A stretch of DNA of 37,994 nucleotides from Clostridia bacterium (GTDB taxonomy: Bacteria > Bacillota > Clostridia > Oscillospirales > CAG-272), in assembly GCA_017481265.1 (NCBI GenBank), contig JAFUPK010000096.1, positions 1 through 37,994 on the forward strand. Reading direction: 5' to 3'. The notes under the pieces were generated by a model. That model was not told where the DNA came from and ran no database searches. It saw only the letters and a list, made by a program, of their open reading frames with translations. Of the stretch, positions 31,211 through 37,994 are shown one piece after another. Every line of letters starts with the position of its first letter. Within the stretch, counting starts at the first letter, position 1. The position numbers and the translations under genes were made by a program.

Positions 31211-31930
31211 CTATATCTCCTCAAGGTATATCTCAGCTTCCACATTTACCTTACCGTCCTCGCGTACCGTACGGATATAGTACACGTCGTCAAGCACGCC
31301 GGAATATATCTTTATGCTTTCTCCGAGAGGCGCTTCGGAAACGAAGCTGATGCTCATTTTTGAGGCACGGCGTCCCTTCATCGGTCCGATATAGCTGCAC
31401 AGAATATCGGGATAGTGGGTATTGTTCATATGTCCGTTGAGGTCGCAGTCCGCATATTCCACCAGTCTCTCACCTACGAGGGTAAGCTGAGCCTCGGAGG
31501 GAATGCGGAAGCGCGACGGCATATCGAGCTCAAGAAGGGGTTCCTCGCCATAGCCCAGCTCCACATCGGTCACTCTGCAAAACCGTCTCTCGTTCACATT
31601 GAGAAGCGCCCAGGCAGACACCGCCTCGGCAACGATGGAGCCTTCCTTCGTAAGGCGGTAGCATCGATTAAATGTAGCTCCCTTTGAAGGGGAAGCCCAT
31701 GTCTCACCATCAAAGTGCTCATGTGCGCATATGGTCGAGTAAAGGCTGATGGTGATACGGCTGAGCACGAAGGAAAGTCCCTTTTCAAAAAGCTCCTCAT
31801 AGGATGGCTTCATCGACATCATCTGACTGTTTGAGCTGTCCTGCATATAACGGAGAACAGCCGACACAGAGGCGATGTTGTTTATATCCGTCTCGGCAGC
31901 GCCGAGCTTATAGTGTTCGATCCATTTCAT
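31211..31930 (-). CDS. Acyl-ACP thioesterase
   Basis: A 239-residue protein made of two hotdog domains, as in PF01643 acyl-ACP thioesterases. The second domain carries [19 protein letters not shown], with the Asn/His residues used in catalysis; the first contains [29 protein letters not shown]. It releases fatty acids from acyl carrier protein and so sets acyl chain supply. The ATG at 31930 has GAGGATATACCA ahead; an ATG six codons earlier lacks a ribosome site. It is the first gene of the operon continuing with NUDIX-RNase HI, DUF1294 and GH38, and has a good promoter. Confidence 0.9.
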   Translation of the reverse strand: MKWIEHYKLGAAETDINNIASVSAVLRYMQDSSNSQMMSMKPSYEELFEKGLSFVLSRITISLYSTICAHEHFDGETWASPSKGATFNRCYRLTKEGSIVAEAVSAWALLNVNERRFCRVTDVELGYGEEPLLELDMPSRFRIPSEAQLTLVGERLVEYADCDLNGHMNNTHYPDILCSYIGPMKGRRASKMSISFVSEAPLGESIKIYSGVLDDVYYIRTVREDGKVNVEAEIYLEEI

Positions 31931-31978
31931 TGGTATATCCTCTTCCATTCAAGAAACGGCAAATCTGCCGTATGTATA

Positions 31979-32007
31979 ATTATATATTAGTAAGAAAGAA
32001 AAATCAA
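31979..32007 (-). promoter_or_regulatory. Promoter of the thioesterase operon
   Basis: TTGATT (32002-32007) and TATAAT (31979-31984) on the minus strand with a 17-base spacer. An ACGGCA/TGCCGT hairpin lies in the leader. Confidence 0.7.
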
Positions 32008-32030
32008 GGACGAAATTGTGGTTTTCGGTG

Positions 32031-32062
32031 AAAAAGAAGCTGACGCTCATCAGCTTCTTTTT
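32031..32062 (-). terminator. Terminator of the beta-CASP gene
   Basis: AAAAAGAAGCTGA pairs with TCAGCTTCTTTTT around CGCTCA; T-run on the minus strand (and on the plus strand). Confidence 0.88.
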
Positions 32063-32065
32063 GGC

Positions 32066-33646
32066 TTATTTCTCATATTTATCGCATAGTGTATTAAGCT
32101 CTCGCACAAGCTCGGCAGCCAGATGAGACTTTTCCTTCGTAAGCTTCTCAATAAGAGCTGCTACCCGCTTACCTGCGGCGGCAAGTGCGGTGAATGCGTT
32201 CTTCCGCTGTTTTACCGCTCTCACGGGTGCTTCACGGTGGACGTAATCGTTCGAAGCAAGGTCAAAAACATCTCCGCTGTAGGGGCATGAGGTCTCAAAA
32301 CCCAGTTTTTCACGTATCGTTTTCCCAAAAATCTCACAAACATCTTCGTCACCGTGGTTTACAAACACACGCGACGGCTTGCCCGTGTGCGAAAGCCATC
32401 CGAGAAGCATATCACGGTCTGCGTGTCCGCTGATACCGTTAAGATTTTCAAGAGATGCACGGACTGTAATGCCCTCTCCAAACAGCTTAACCTTTTCAGC
32501 ACCGTCAAGAAGCTGCCTGCCGAGAGTATTACCCGACTGATAGCCCACGAAAAGCACTGTGGACTCACTTCTCCAGAGATTGTGCTTCAGGTGATGACGT
32601 ATCCGTCCGCCCTCGCACATACCCGATGTCGCAATTATTACTTTGGGTACAGTATCAAAATTTATTGCCTTTGATTCTGCTGTACTAAGGCTCAGTCTCA
32701 AACCGTCGAAGGCGATGGGATTCGTGCCTTTTTCTATATAAGCAAGTGTCTCCGCATCATAGTAGTCAGTCATACCGCAGGAGTAGATAGTGGTAGCCTC
32801 TGCGGCAAGAGGACTGTCTACGTACACGGGAAATCCGTCGTGACCCGTGACAAGCCCCTTAGCCTTTATCTCTCCTACAAGATAAAGAAGCTCCTGTGTC
32901 CTTCCTACTGCAAACGCAGGGATAACCACATTACCGCCGCGGTCAAGGGTGGTCTGAATGATACGTGTAAGCTGACCGAGATAATCGGGACGTTCTCCGT
33001 GAACACGGTCACCGTAAGTGGACTCTATAACGACGTAATCAGCCGTCGGCGGCACAGCGGGATCACGGATAAGAGGACGTGCCACGTTGCCGATGTCTCC
33101 GGAAAAGAGGATACTCTTAGTTTCGCCTTCTTCGGTGAACTCAAAAAGAACAGAAGCCGAACCGAGAAGATGCCCCGCGTCGAAAAATGTAATATTAACA
33201 CCCTCTGCAAGCTGTATACGCTTTGCATACGGGTACCCCTCGAACAGTTCAAGGGTACGCCTTGCATCCTCCATTGTATAAACAGGCAAAACGGGAGCTT
33301 CTCCCAAGCGTGCAGCTTTTCTCGTTTTCCATTCTGCCTCGCTCTCTTGAATATGAGCAGAATCAAGAAGCATAATGGAGCAGAGCTTTTTTGTTGCCTC
33401 ACTTGAGATGATCCTTCCGCAGAATCCGTCTGCCACAAGAGCCGGAATCATGCCCGAGTGATCTATGTGAGCATGAGTAAGTATGACCGCCGACAGCTCC
33501 TTCGGTGAAACGGGAAGCGGAAGGTTTTCAAATGTGTCCCTCCCCTGCTCTGTACCGCAGTCCACAAGGAGCTTAATACCGCAGGTTTCAATTAACGTGC
33601 AGGAGCCTGTGACCTCGTGCGCCGCACCAATAAACGTGATCTTCAC
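32066..33646 (-). CDS. Metallo-beta-lactamase-fold beta-CASP protein (putative ribonuclease)
   Basis: A 526-residue protein. The metal site reads THAHIDHSG (His58, His60, Asp62, His63), with DAGHLLGSA and SGDIG supplying further ligands. The beta-CASP part begins near ESTYGDR and ends with ISGHAD (the last His ligand). A C-terminal extension of about 70 residues is helical and Lys-rich (VKQRKNAFTALAAAGKRVAALIEK). Such proteins are RNA-processing nucleases or the related RNA specificity factor family. The start is GTG at 33646 with GAGG nine bases ahead. It is monocistronic, with its own promoter and terminator. The true substrate is not known. Confidence 0.88.
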   Translation of the reverse strand: MKITFIGAAHEVTGSCTLIETCGIKLLVDCGTEQGRDTFENLPLPVSPKELSAVILTHAHIDHSGMIPALVADGFCGRIISSEATKKLCSIMLLDSAHIQESEAEWKTRKAARLGEAPVLPVYTMEDARRTLELFEGYPYAKRIQLAEGVNITFFDAGHLLGSASVLFEFTEEGETKSILFSGDIGNVARPLIRDPAVPPTADYVVIESTYGDRVHGERPDYLGQLTRIIQTTLDRGGNVVIPAFAVGRTQELLYLVGEIKAKGLVTGHDGFPVYVDSPLAAEATTIYSCGMTDYYDAETLAYIEKGTNPIAFDGLRLSLSTAESKAINFDTVPKVIIATSGMCEGGRIRHHLKHNLWRSESTVLFVGYQSGNTLGRQLLDGAEKVKLFGEGITVRASLENLNGISGHADRDMLLGWLSHTGKPSRVFVNHGDEDVCEIFGKTIREKLGFETSCPYSGDVFDLASNDYVHREAPVRAVKQRKNAFTALAAAGKRVAALIEKLTKEKSHLAAELVRELNTLCDKYEK

Positions 33647-33681
33647 TTTCGTTTTCCTCGTACAAAAAGATTTATACCTTG

Positions 33682-33710
33682 ATTATACTCCCCAAAAGCA
33701 CATAAATCAA
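33682..33710 (-). promoter_or_regulatory. Promoter of the beta-CASP gene
   Basis: TTGATT (33705-33710) and TATAAT (33682-33687) on the minus strand, 17-base spacer. Confidence 0.72.
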
Positions 33711-33742
33711 GAATAATTCTGTAACATATTTTCGTTTAATAC

Positions 33743-33768
33743 AAAATGACACCCGAAGGTGTCATTTT
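33743..33768 (-). terminator. Terminator of the GH4-nucleoside hydrolase unit
   Basis: AAAATGACACC pairs with GGTGTCATTTT around CGAA, just past the stop at 33775. The tail on the minus strand is moderately T-rich. Confidence 0.75.
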
Positions 33769-33774
33769 GATTTT

Positions 33775-34713
33775 TTATTCTCTTTCAGCGATAACACGGT
33801 TCAGCGCTTCGATGGAATCGTCGATCACGCGGCGGTTGTCGGGACGCACAGCGCAAAGGATCGTTCTGCGTGTAGAGTCGATCGCATAAAACTCGCTATC
33901 AGCTATAGCAGGTGCCGGCATCTCATAAATGTCAACAGCATCGGGAACAGTAAGCACCGCAACAGCCATGTAGTCGCACATTACCTTATGCCACGTGGGC
34001 TCTGCAAAGCGTTCCTCTGTGAATATCTTGAGGGGAAGTCCGCGCTTAAGATGCTCTGCAGCCTTGCCGTTGCCCTCAAGACGCGCAAGGTCGCTGTGAT
34101 CCATATCAAGGACAACGGATCCGTCGGGTGAGCAGGGAAGCCAGATGAGGGGGATGGGCAGATTCATGAGATACTGAGCCGCCGCATAGTCGGAATAAAG
34201 ATTCCATTCATGGAATCCCCCACCCCCCTTGTAGATGCAGTCTCCGCCAAGCCAAAGCACTACAAGCTTATCCATAATGGAAGGATCCATGAGGCAGGCT
34301 GACACAACGTTAGTGCAGGGACCTGTTACAAGAACATAGATAGGCTCATCGTACTTGTGGGCACACTCTATAACAAAGCGTGCCGCAGGGCTGTCTGTCG
34401 GAGCAAGACCTTCGTTATTCGTGATCTGGCTTCTTGCGCCCTCAAAAAGAGGATACTTTTCATAGTCAAGATCAAGCGCCTCATACGTAACCTTAACATC
34501 GCGGATAGCACGAAGCATTACCTCTTCGGTGTCCTCTGCGATCACATCCTCGTACTGAGCAGACGCACAAACGCCGAGAACTTCAAGCTTCGGACATCCG
34601 AGGGCGTACGCAAGGGTATACTGGTCGTCGATCTCTCCGTTGTAATCTCCGTCAAGAATTACTTTTTTCACTCTGTCGCTTTTTATATCTTTGAGTATCT
34701 CTTTTGTTGTCAT
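33775..34713 (-). CDS. Nucleoside hydrolase paralogue
   Basis: A 312-residue protein clearly related to the one at 25837-26748 (MTTKEILKDIKSDRVKKVILDGD against MTPEQILADIK...). The metal site reads LDGDYNGEIDDQY, keeping Asp21, 23, 29 and 30, and the second block is VTGPCTNVVSACL followed by VLWLGGD. It should hydrolyse nucleosides or related N-ribosides. It follows the GH4 gene by 24 bases with GAAAGG ahead, so it is co-transcribed. The link to a glycosidase may mean that it acts on a less common riboside. Specificity cannot be read. Confidence 0.85.
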   Translation of the reverse strand: MTTKEILKDIKSDRVKKVILDGDYNGEIDDQYTLAYALGCPKLEVLGVCASAQYEDVIAEDTEEVMLRAIRDVKVTYEALDLDYEKYPLFEGARSQITNNEGLAPTDSPAARFVIECAHKYDEPIYVLVTGPCTNVVSACLMDPSIMDKLVVLWLGGDCIYKGGGGFHEWNLYSDYAAAQYLMNLPIPLIWLPCSPDGSVVLDMDHSDLARLEGNGKAAEHLKRGLPLKIFTEERFAEPTWHKVMCDYMAVAVLTVPDAVDIYEMPAPAIADSEFYAIDSTRRTILCAVRPDNRRVIDDSIEALNRVIAERE

Positions 34714-34737
34714 ATCGCTGTAACCTTTCGTTATTTA

Positions 34738-36057
34738 TCAGAAAATGGGGTATCCTGCGCTTGTATGAGCCTCGATAAGATCGTCAACCATAGCTACGAT
34801 CTCGTCTGTGGAGAGTACTGCACCCGTATGAGGATCCATCATGCAAGCCTGAATGAGAGTTTCACGGCTTCCCGTTACAGCCGCCTCGATGGTGAGGAGC
34901 TGAGGATATATGTTAGAGCTGTTCATAGCCGCAAGCTGAAGCGGAAGGGGGCCTGCATATGTAGGAGTGATTCCGTTCTTGCGGACTACGCAGGGAACCT
35001 CAACGCAGGCGTCTGCGGGAAGATTGGGAATAAGTCCGTTGTTTATTACGTTACCGCCGATGATGTAAGGCTTGTCTGTTGCCATAGCCTCCATGATATA
35101 GGAAGCATACTCGTGGCTGCGTGTGTGGGAGACCTTGCCGCCTGCCATTATCTCGTCACGCTGCTGCTTCCAGCCCTCGATCTGGTCGCGGCAACGCTTG
35201 GGGTACTCGTCGTAGTTGGTGTTGAACTTCTTCATAAGGTCATCGCGACCGGGCTTCAGATAGAATGCGTTGTACTCGGAGTTGTGGATACTGCTTTCTG
35301 TGCAGTAGTATCCGAGCTTGTCGATGTAGTCGAAGCGTACCATGTCACGGTGGTAGTCGTTAAGGAGGGATTCCTTTGAACGGCGGCGGATCTCGGGGTA
35401 GAGATCGTTGCCGTCGCGGTCACGGATCTCAAGAAGCCACGCCATGTGGTTGATTCCCGCTATGCGCTCATATCTGCCCTCGATCTTGTCCTCCATACCG
35501 AGATGCTCAAGAAGCTCACGGGAGCAGGTCTGCACGCTGTGGCAGAGACCGATAGTTTTAATATTTGTGTATCTCTGCATGAAACCCGCAAGGATAGCCA
35601 TGGGGTTGGTATAGTTAAGGAACCACGCATTGGGGCATACCTCCTCCATGTCACGTGCAAAGTCCTTCAACACATGGATGGTTCTCATACCGCGGAAGAT
35701 ACCGCCGACACCGAGAGTGTCGCCGATGGTCTGGAAAAGGCCGTACTTTTTCGGAACTTCAAAATCAATGATGGTGCAAGGGTCGTAAAGTCCTACCTGA
35801 ATAGCGTTTACAACAAAGTCGGCACCGCGGAGCGCATCCTTTCTCTCTTCAACACCGAGGTACTTTTTGATAGTCGCTCTTCCCTCATTGATGTTACGGT
35901 TCATCGCGTCAATAAGAATATATGACTCCTCAAGTCTTTCGGCATCAATATCGTAGAGAGCTACCTCCATATCGTGGAAGGGTTCAGCAAGCATAGTATC
36001 TCCGATGACGTTCTTGGCGAATACGGTACTTCCCGCACCCATAAATGTAAGCTTCAT
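34738..36057 (-). CDS. Glycoside hydrolase family 4 enzyme, alpha-galactosidase MelA-like
   Basis: A 439-residue NAD- and metal-dependent glycosidase. The NAD site is MKLTFMGAGSTVFAKNVIGD; metal and substrate residues are in NYTNPMAILAGFM, GLCHSVQ (Cys172, His173) and AGINHMAW (His204). The sequence is closest in style to MelA-type alpha-galactosidases, which act by an oxidation-elimination route, though GH4 members also cleave other alpha-glycosides or glucuronides. The open frame extends 86 codons upstream, but that part crosses the promoter; the ATG at 36057 has AGGAGAC ahead. It shares a transcript with the downstream nucleoside hydrolase and is divergent from the isomerase at 36248. Confidence 0.9.
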   Translation of the reverse strand: MKLTFMGAGSTVFAKNVIGDTMLAEPFHDMEVALYDIDAERLEESYILIDAMNRNINEGRATIKKYLGVEERKDALRGADFVVNAIQVGLYDPCTIIDFEVPKKYGLFQTIGDTLGVGGIFRGMRTIHVLKDFARDMEEVCPNAWFLNYTNPMAILAGFMQRYTNIKTIGLCHSVQTCSRELLEHLGMEDKIEGRYERIAGINHMAWLLEIRDRDGNDLYPEIRRRSKESLLNDYHRDMVRFDYIDKLGYYCTESSIHNSEYNAFYLKPGRDDLMKKFNTNYDEYPKRCRDQIEGWKQQRDEIMAGGKVSHTRSHEYASYIMEAMATDKPYIIGGNVINNGLIPNLPADACVEVPCVVRKNGITPTYAGPLPLQLAAMNSSNIYPQLLTIEAAVTGSRETLIQACMMDPHTGAVLSTDEIVAMVDDLIEAHTSAGYPIF

Positions 36058-36097
36058 AATTTTGTCTCCTGTCTGTAAAAGAATATTTACAGTAAAT

Positions 36098-36126
36098 ATT
36101 ATAAATGATACATCGGTAAATTGCAA
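36098..36126 (-). promoter_or_regulatory. Promoter of the GH4-nucleoside hydrolase unit
   Basis: TTGCAA (36121-36126) and TATAAT (36098-36103) on the minus strand with a 17-base spacer. Confidence 0.75.
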
Positions 36127-36180
36127 TGCTTTTTGAAAAAACAACCGTTGTACCTTCGAAAAGAACGCCAAATGATTCTC

Positions 36181-36209
36181 TTGACAGAGTGGAGCACACA
36201 CTGTATAAT
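36181..36209 (+). promoter_or_regulatory. Consensus promoter of the TIM-barrel isomerase gene
   Basis: TTGACA (36181-36186) and TATAAT (36204-36209), both perfect hexamers, 17-base spacer. Confidence 0.85.
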
Positions 36210-36247
36210 TTAGGAAAGGATCGAAGCGAATAAAGGATGGCACGCAT

Positions 36248-37096
36248 ATGAAGAAAACAAAAACAGCTCTCGGGCTCGTTGGGGGACTCGGAATTTCAAA
36301 CGAAGAACAGCTCACACTTATAGCAAAAAACGGTTTTGACGGCTATTTTCTTTCCCACGGCGATATTTCAGAGCTTAAGCGTCTGAAAGCTCACGGAGAC
36401 ACCCTCGGACTTGAACTCGGAAGCATCCACGCACCTTTTTTGCGCGTCGACAGGCTGTGGCACTCGCCCGAAAGCGCGGCAGATGCCGAAAATGAGCTTA
36501 TCTCCTGCGTGCACACCTGCGCAGAGCTTGAAGTTCCCATAATGGTGTCCCACGTTTTCATCGGATTTGATCGCCACGAGCCTAATCTTTCGGGAATTTC
36601 AGCTTTTGAGCGGATCGCACGTGAGGCTGCAAAATGCGGTGTGCAGATAGCCTTCGAGAACACCGAAGGAGAAGAATATCTTGAGGCTGTAATAGCTCAT
36701 TTAAGGCGCGCGCCGAACGTGGGCTTCTGCTATGACACGGGACACGCCATCTGCTACAATCCGAACACGGATATGCTGTCACGCTACGGCGACAGACTTA
36801 TCTACACCCACATAAACGATAACCTCGGAGTATCGGACGCGGCCGGAAATATTACTTGGCTCGATGACCTTCACCTGCTGCCCTTTGACGGCGTGTTGGA
36901 TGTGGAGAAATGCATGAGTGGCATTGTAAAAACGGGATTTGAAGGAACGCTGTCATTTGAGCTGTCGGTAAAAAGTAAGCCGGGGCGCAGCGAAAACGAC
37001 CGCTATGCCGAAATGGGCGCAGAAAAGTACATCGCGGAAGCTTTCCTGCGTGCAGACCGCGTACGTGAGATATTCGACCGAGAAAAACAAAAATAA
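36248..37096 (+). CDS. Sugar phosphate isomerase/epimerase family protein (xylose isomerase-like TIM barrel)
   Basis: A 282-residue protein of the AP endonuclease 2/xylose isomerase-like TIM-barrel family. Metal-site candidates follow the barrel order: SIHAPFL (His), VSHVF (His), IAFENTEG (Glu), GFCYDTGHA (Asp, His), YTHINDN (His) and LSFELS (Glu). Family members isomerise or epimerise sugars and inositols, or act as divalent-metal lyases. Cytoplasmic, full length. Start ATG with AAAGGATGG ahead and a perfect promoter upstream. It is divergent from the GH4 gene, which suggests a linked sugar pathway. No clear terminator follows; the tRNA promoter comes within 14 bases. Confidence 0.85.
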   Translation: MKKTKTALGLVGGLGISNEEQLTLIAKNGFDGYFLSHGDISELKRLKAHGDTLGLELGSIHAPFLRVDRLWHSPESAADAENELISCVHTCAELEVPIMVSHVFIGFDRHEPNLSGISAFERIAREAAKCGVQIAFENTEGEEYLEAVIAHLRRAPNVGFCYDTGHAICYNPNTDMLSRYGDRLIYTHINDNLGVSDAAGNITWLDDLHLLPFDGVLDVEKCMSGIVKTGFEGTLSFELSVKSKPGRSENDRYAEMGAEKYIAEAFLRADRVREIFDREKQK

Positions 37097-37109
37097 TTAG
37101 AAATAGGAC

Positions 37110-37138
37110 TTGAAATTTGTCCGCAGCTATGCTATAAT
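37110..37138 (+). promoter_or_regulatory. Promoter of the repeat/tRNA-Leu transcript
   Basis: TTGAAA (37110-37115) and TATAAT (37133-37138) with a 17-base spacer. The RNA would start near 37145 and pass through three tandem repeats before the tRNA, a leader of about 410 bases. Confidence 0.75.
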
Positions 37139-37205
37139 ATCAAAGTCGAATGTAAAGGCAAGAGCCACTTATTCACTATTCACTCTTACTTTTTACTTCA
37201 AATAT

Positions 37206-37555
37206 GCGGATGTGGCGGAAGAGCCGCTTGCGGCGACCTCATAGCGAGCAAAGTGCGAGCTATGTGTGCATACGCGCTGGTTTTGGTTTTTCTTTAAGCT
37301 TCGCAAAACCTAATTTGATATGCTGATGTGGCGGAAGAGCCGTCTTGCGGCGACCTCATAGCGAGCAAAGTGCGAGCTATGTGTGCAGACGCGCTGGTTT
37401 TGGTTTTTCTTTAAGCTTCGCAAAACCTAATTTGATATGCGGATGTGGCGGAAGAGCCGCTTGCGGCGACCTCATAGCGAGCAAAGTGCGAGCTATGTGT
37501 GCATACGCGCTGGTTTTGGTTTTTCTTTAAGCTTCGCAAAACAAAATTTCTATAT
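37206..37555 (+). repeat. Three 117-bp tandem repeats carrying tRNA-Leu 5'-half sequence
   Basis: Units 37206-37321 (116 bases), 37322-37438 (117) and 37439-37555 (117) are nearly identical and run without gap into the tRNA at 37556. Each begins with the first 14-15 bases of that tRNA (GCGGATGTGGCGGAA; unit 2 has GCT) and later has the D-arm piece ACGCGCTGG. Between these, about 50 bases with small hairpins (GCCGC/GCGGC, CATAGC/GCTATG) replace the seven-base D-loop part. The second half of the tRNA is missing and is replaced by a GGTTTT...AAAACC tail. They are not functional tRNAs and not CRISPR. No protein is credible here. Confidence 0.9.
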
Positions 37556-37639
37556 GCGGATGTGGCGGAATTGGCAGACGCGCTGGATTCAGGTTCCAGT
37601 GAAAGCAATTTCATATGGGTTCAAGTCCCTTCATCCGCA
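37556..37639 (+). tRNA. tRNA-Leu (CAG anticodon)
   Basis: An 84-base tRNA. The acceptor arms GCGGATG and CATCCGC are complementary, and the discriminator is A. The D arm has the GG pair in TTGGCAGA. The anticodon stem CTGGA/TCCAG encloses TTCAGGT with anticodon CAG, reading CUG. The long variable arm TGAAA-GCAA-TTTCA marks class II Leu/Ser/Tyr, and TTCAAGT is the T loop. The T stem has one T-T mismatch (ATGGG/CCCTT). CCA is not encoded. Its 5' end is copied in three tandem repeats directly upstream, on the same transcript. Confidence 0.95.
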
Positions 37640-37645
37640 GAAAAC

Positions 37646-37679
37646 AGAAAGCGAGCCTTTGATCAAAGGCTCGCTTTCT
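37646..37679 (+). terminator. Terminator of the tRNA-Leu transcript
   Basis: A perfect 34-base palindrome with 17-base arms starts six bases past the tRNA end. The following T-run is weak; its symmetry allows function on both strands. Confidence 0.75.
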
Positions 37680-37751
37680 ATGTTAAGTTATCACTTGGTA
37701 CACATCCGATGCTTGGAAGCTTTCACTCCATGCTACGGTTTTCAAAGCAGA

Positions 37752-37776
37752 TAAAGCTCCGTCGAAACGGAGTTTT
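37752..37776 (-). terminator. Terminator of the ABC ATPase gene at the window edge
   Basis: CTCCG pairs with CGGAG around TTTCGA (read on the minus strand), about 20 bases past the stop at 37793, with T residues following. The stem is flanked by AAA/TTT. Confidence 0.6.
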
Positions 37777-37792
37777 ACCTGCGGTAATGAAT

Positions 37793-37994
37793 TTATCTTT
37801 TAACACCGCCGAGGGCGTGTATGTACGCGTCCTCAAGAGTGGGTGTTACAGAGGTGGAGTCAAGGAGGCTTCCGTCGGAAACATATCTCACGCGGGCACG
37901 TCCCTCCACGTAAGCTACGGAGGTGACGATGGCGTCCCGTCGAAGCATCTCTTCATCCGCAGGAGTTCCCTCGTGCTCCCAAAGCCTGCCTTCT
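37793..37994 (-). CDS. ABC transporter ATP-binding protein, C-terminal end (partial)
   Basis: Only the last 66 or so codons are in the window; the start lies beyond 37994. The readable end contains LRRDAIVTSVAYVEGRARVRYVSDGSLLDS and finishes TPTLEDAYIHALGGVKR. The PTLEDAYI ending matches the C-terminus of ABC-2-type exporter ATPases (usually PSLEDVFL). The Walker motifs are outside the window, so this rests on the tail only. The partner permease should lie upstream or nearby, outside the window. Confidence 0.65.
   Translation of the reverse strand, partial: EGRLWEHEGTPADEEMLRRDAIVTSVAYVEGRARVRYVSDGSLLDSTSVTPTLEDAYIHALGGVKR

Noticed and set aside
37345-37530. Short repetitive open frames in the tRNA repeats
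   Set aside because: They arise from the repeat period being divisible by three, with no ribosome site and no protein-like composition.
37206-37555. CRISPR array or additional tRNA genes
   Set aside because: Units are contiguous 117-bp direct repeats without spacers, and they lack anticodon and T arms, so they are neither CRISPR nor working tRNAs.

Overview
The window looks like a chromosomal segment of an anaerobic, sugar-using Clostridia (Firmicutes), most likely an uncultured gut member of the Oscillospiraceae or a neighbouring family. The basis is the strong AGGAGG-type ribosome sites, TTGACA/TATAAT promoters with 17-base spacers, lipoprotein solute-binding proteins, a SerRS and TypA of clostridial type, and many carbohydrate-active enzymes. 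No phage genes and no transposase were found.

Layout. 1-6720: two solute-binding lipoproteins and two FAD-dependent oxidoreductases, all on the minus strand, as two tandem paralogous pairs, divergent from an AraC-type regulator (6722-7711). 7823-11541: a three-gene operon of an ECF sigma factor, a membrane-anchored anti-sigma-like protein and a serpin lipoprotein. Its terminator has been split by a non-coding hairpin-array element with a 12-bp direct repeat at its ends. 11988-13882: an SGNH hydrolase and an XRE-type regulator. 14017-16911: a 964-residue glycoside-hydrolase-like protein of no recognised family. 17044-19994: an AT-rich restriction-modification island bounded by 41-bp inverted repeats. 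It carries a small regulator with two palindromic operators and a single-chain restriction-methylation enzyme. 20005-21282: a Gfo/Idh/MocA dehydrogenase with a structured leader. 21580-24744: typA-serS. 24951-25708: a small membrane protein behind what looks like a leader-peptide attenuator. 25837-26748: a nucleoside hydrolase. 26846-31930: an apparent operon of acyl-ACP thioesterase, NUDIX-RNase HI fusion, DUF1294 protein and GH38 alpha-mannosidase. 32066-33646: a beta-CASP metallo-hydrolase. 33775-36057: GH4 glycosidase and a second nucleoside hydrolase. 36248-37096: a TIM-barrel isomerase. 37206-37639: three 117-bp tandem repeats built from the 5' half of tRNA-Leu, running directly into an intact tRNA-Leu(CAG). 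37793-37994: the C-terminal end of an ABC ATPase.

How it fits together. Much of the content is consistent with uptake and breakdown of glycans and nucleosides: binding proteins, GH38, GH4, SGNH esterase, GH-like protein, sugar dehydrogenase, isomerase and nucleoside hydrolases. Housekeeping genes (serS, typA, tRNA-Leu, RNase HI) are interspersed. The most unusual material is non-coding: the tRNA-Leu-derived tandem repeats, the hairpin array inside a terminator, the inverted repeats around the restriction island and the leader-peptide/terminator arrangement at 25514-25708. Functions are inferred from reading the translated sequence only; no database search was run.
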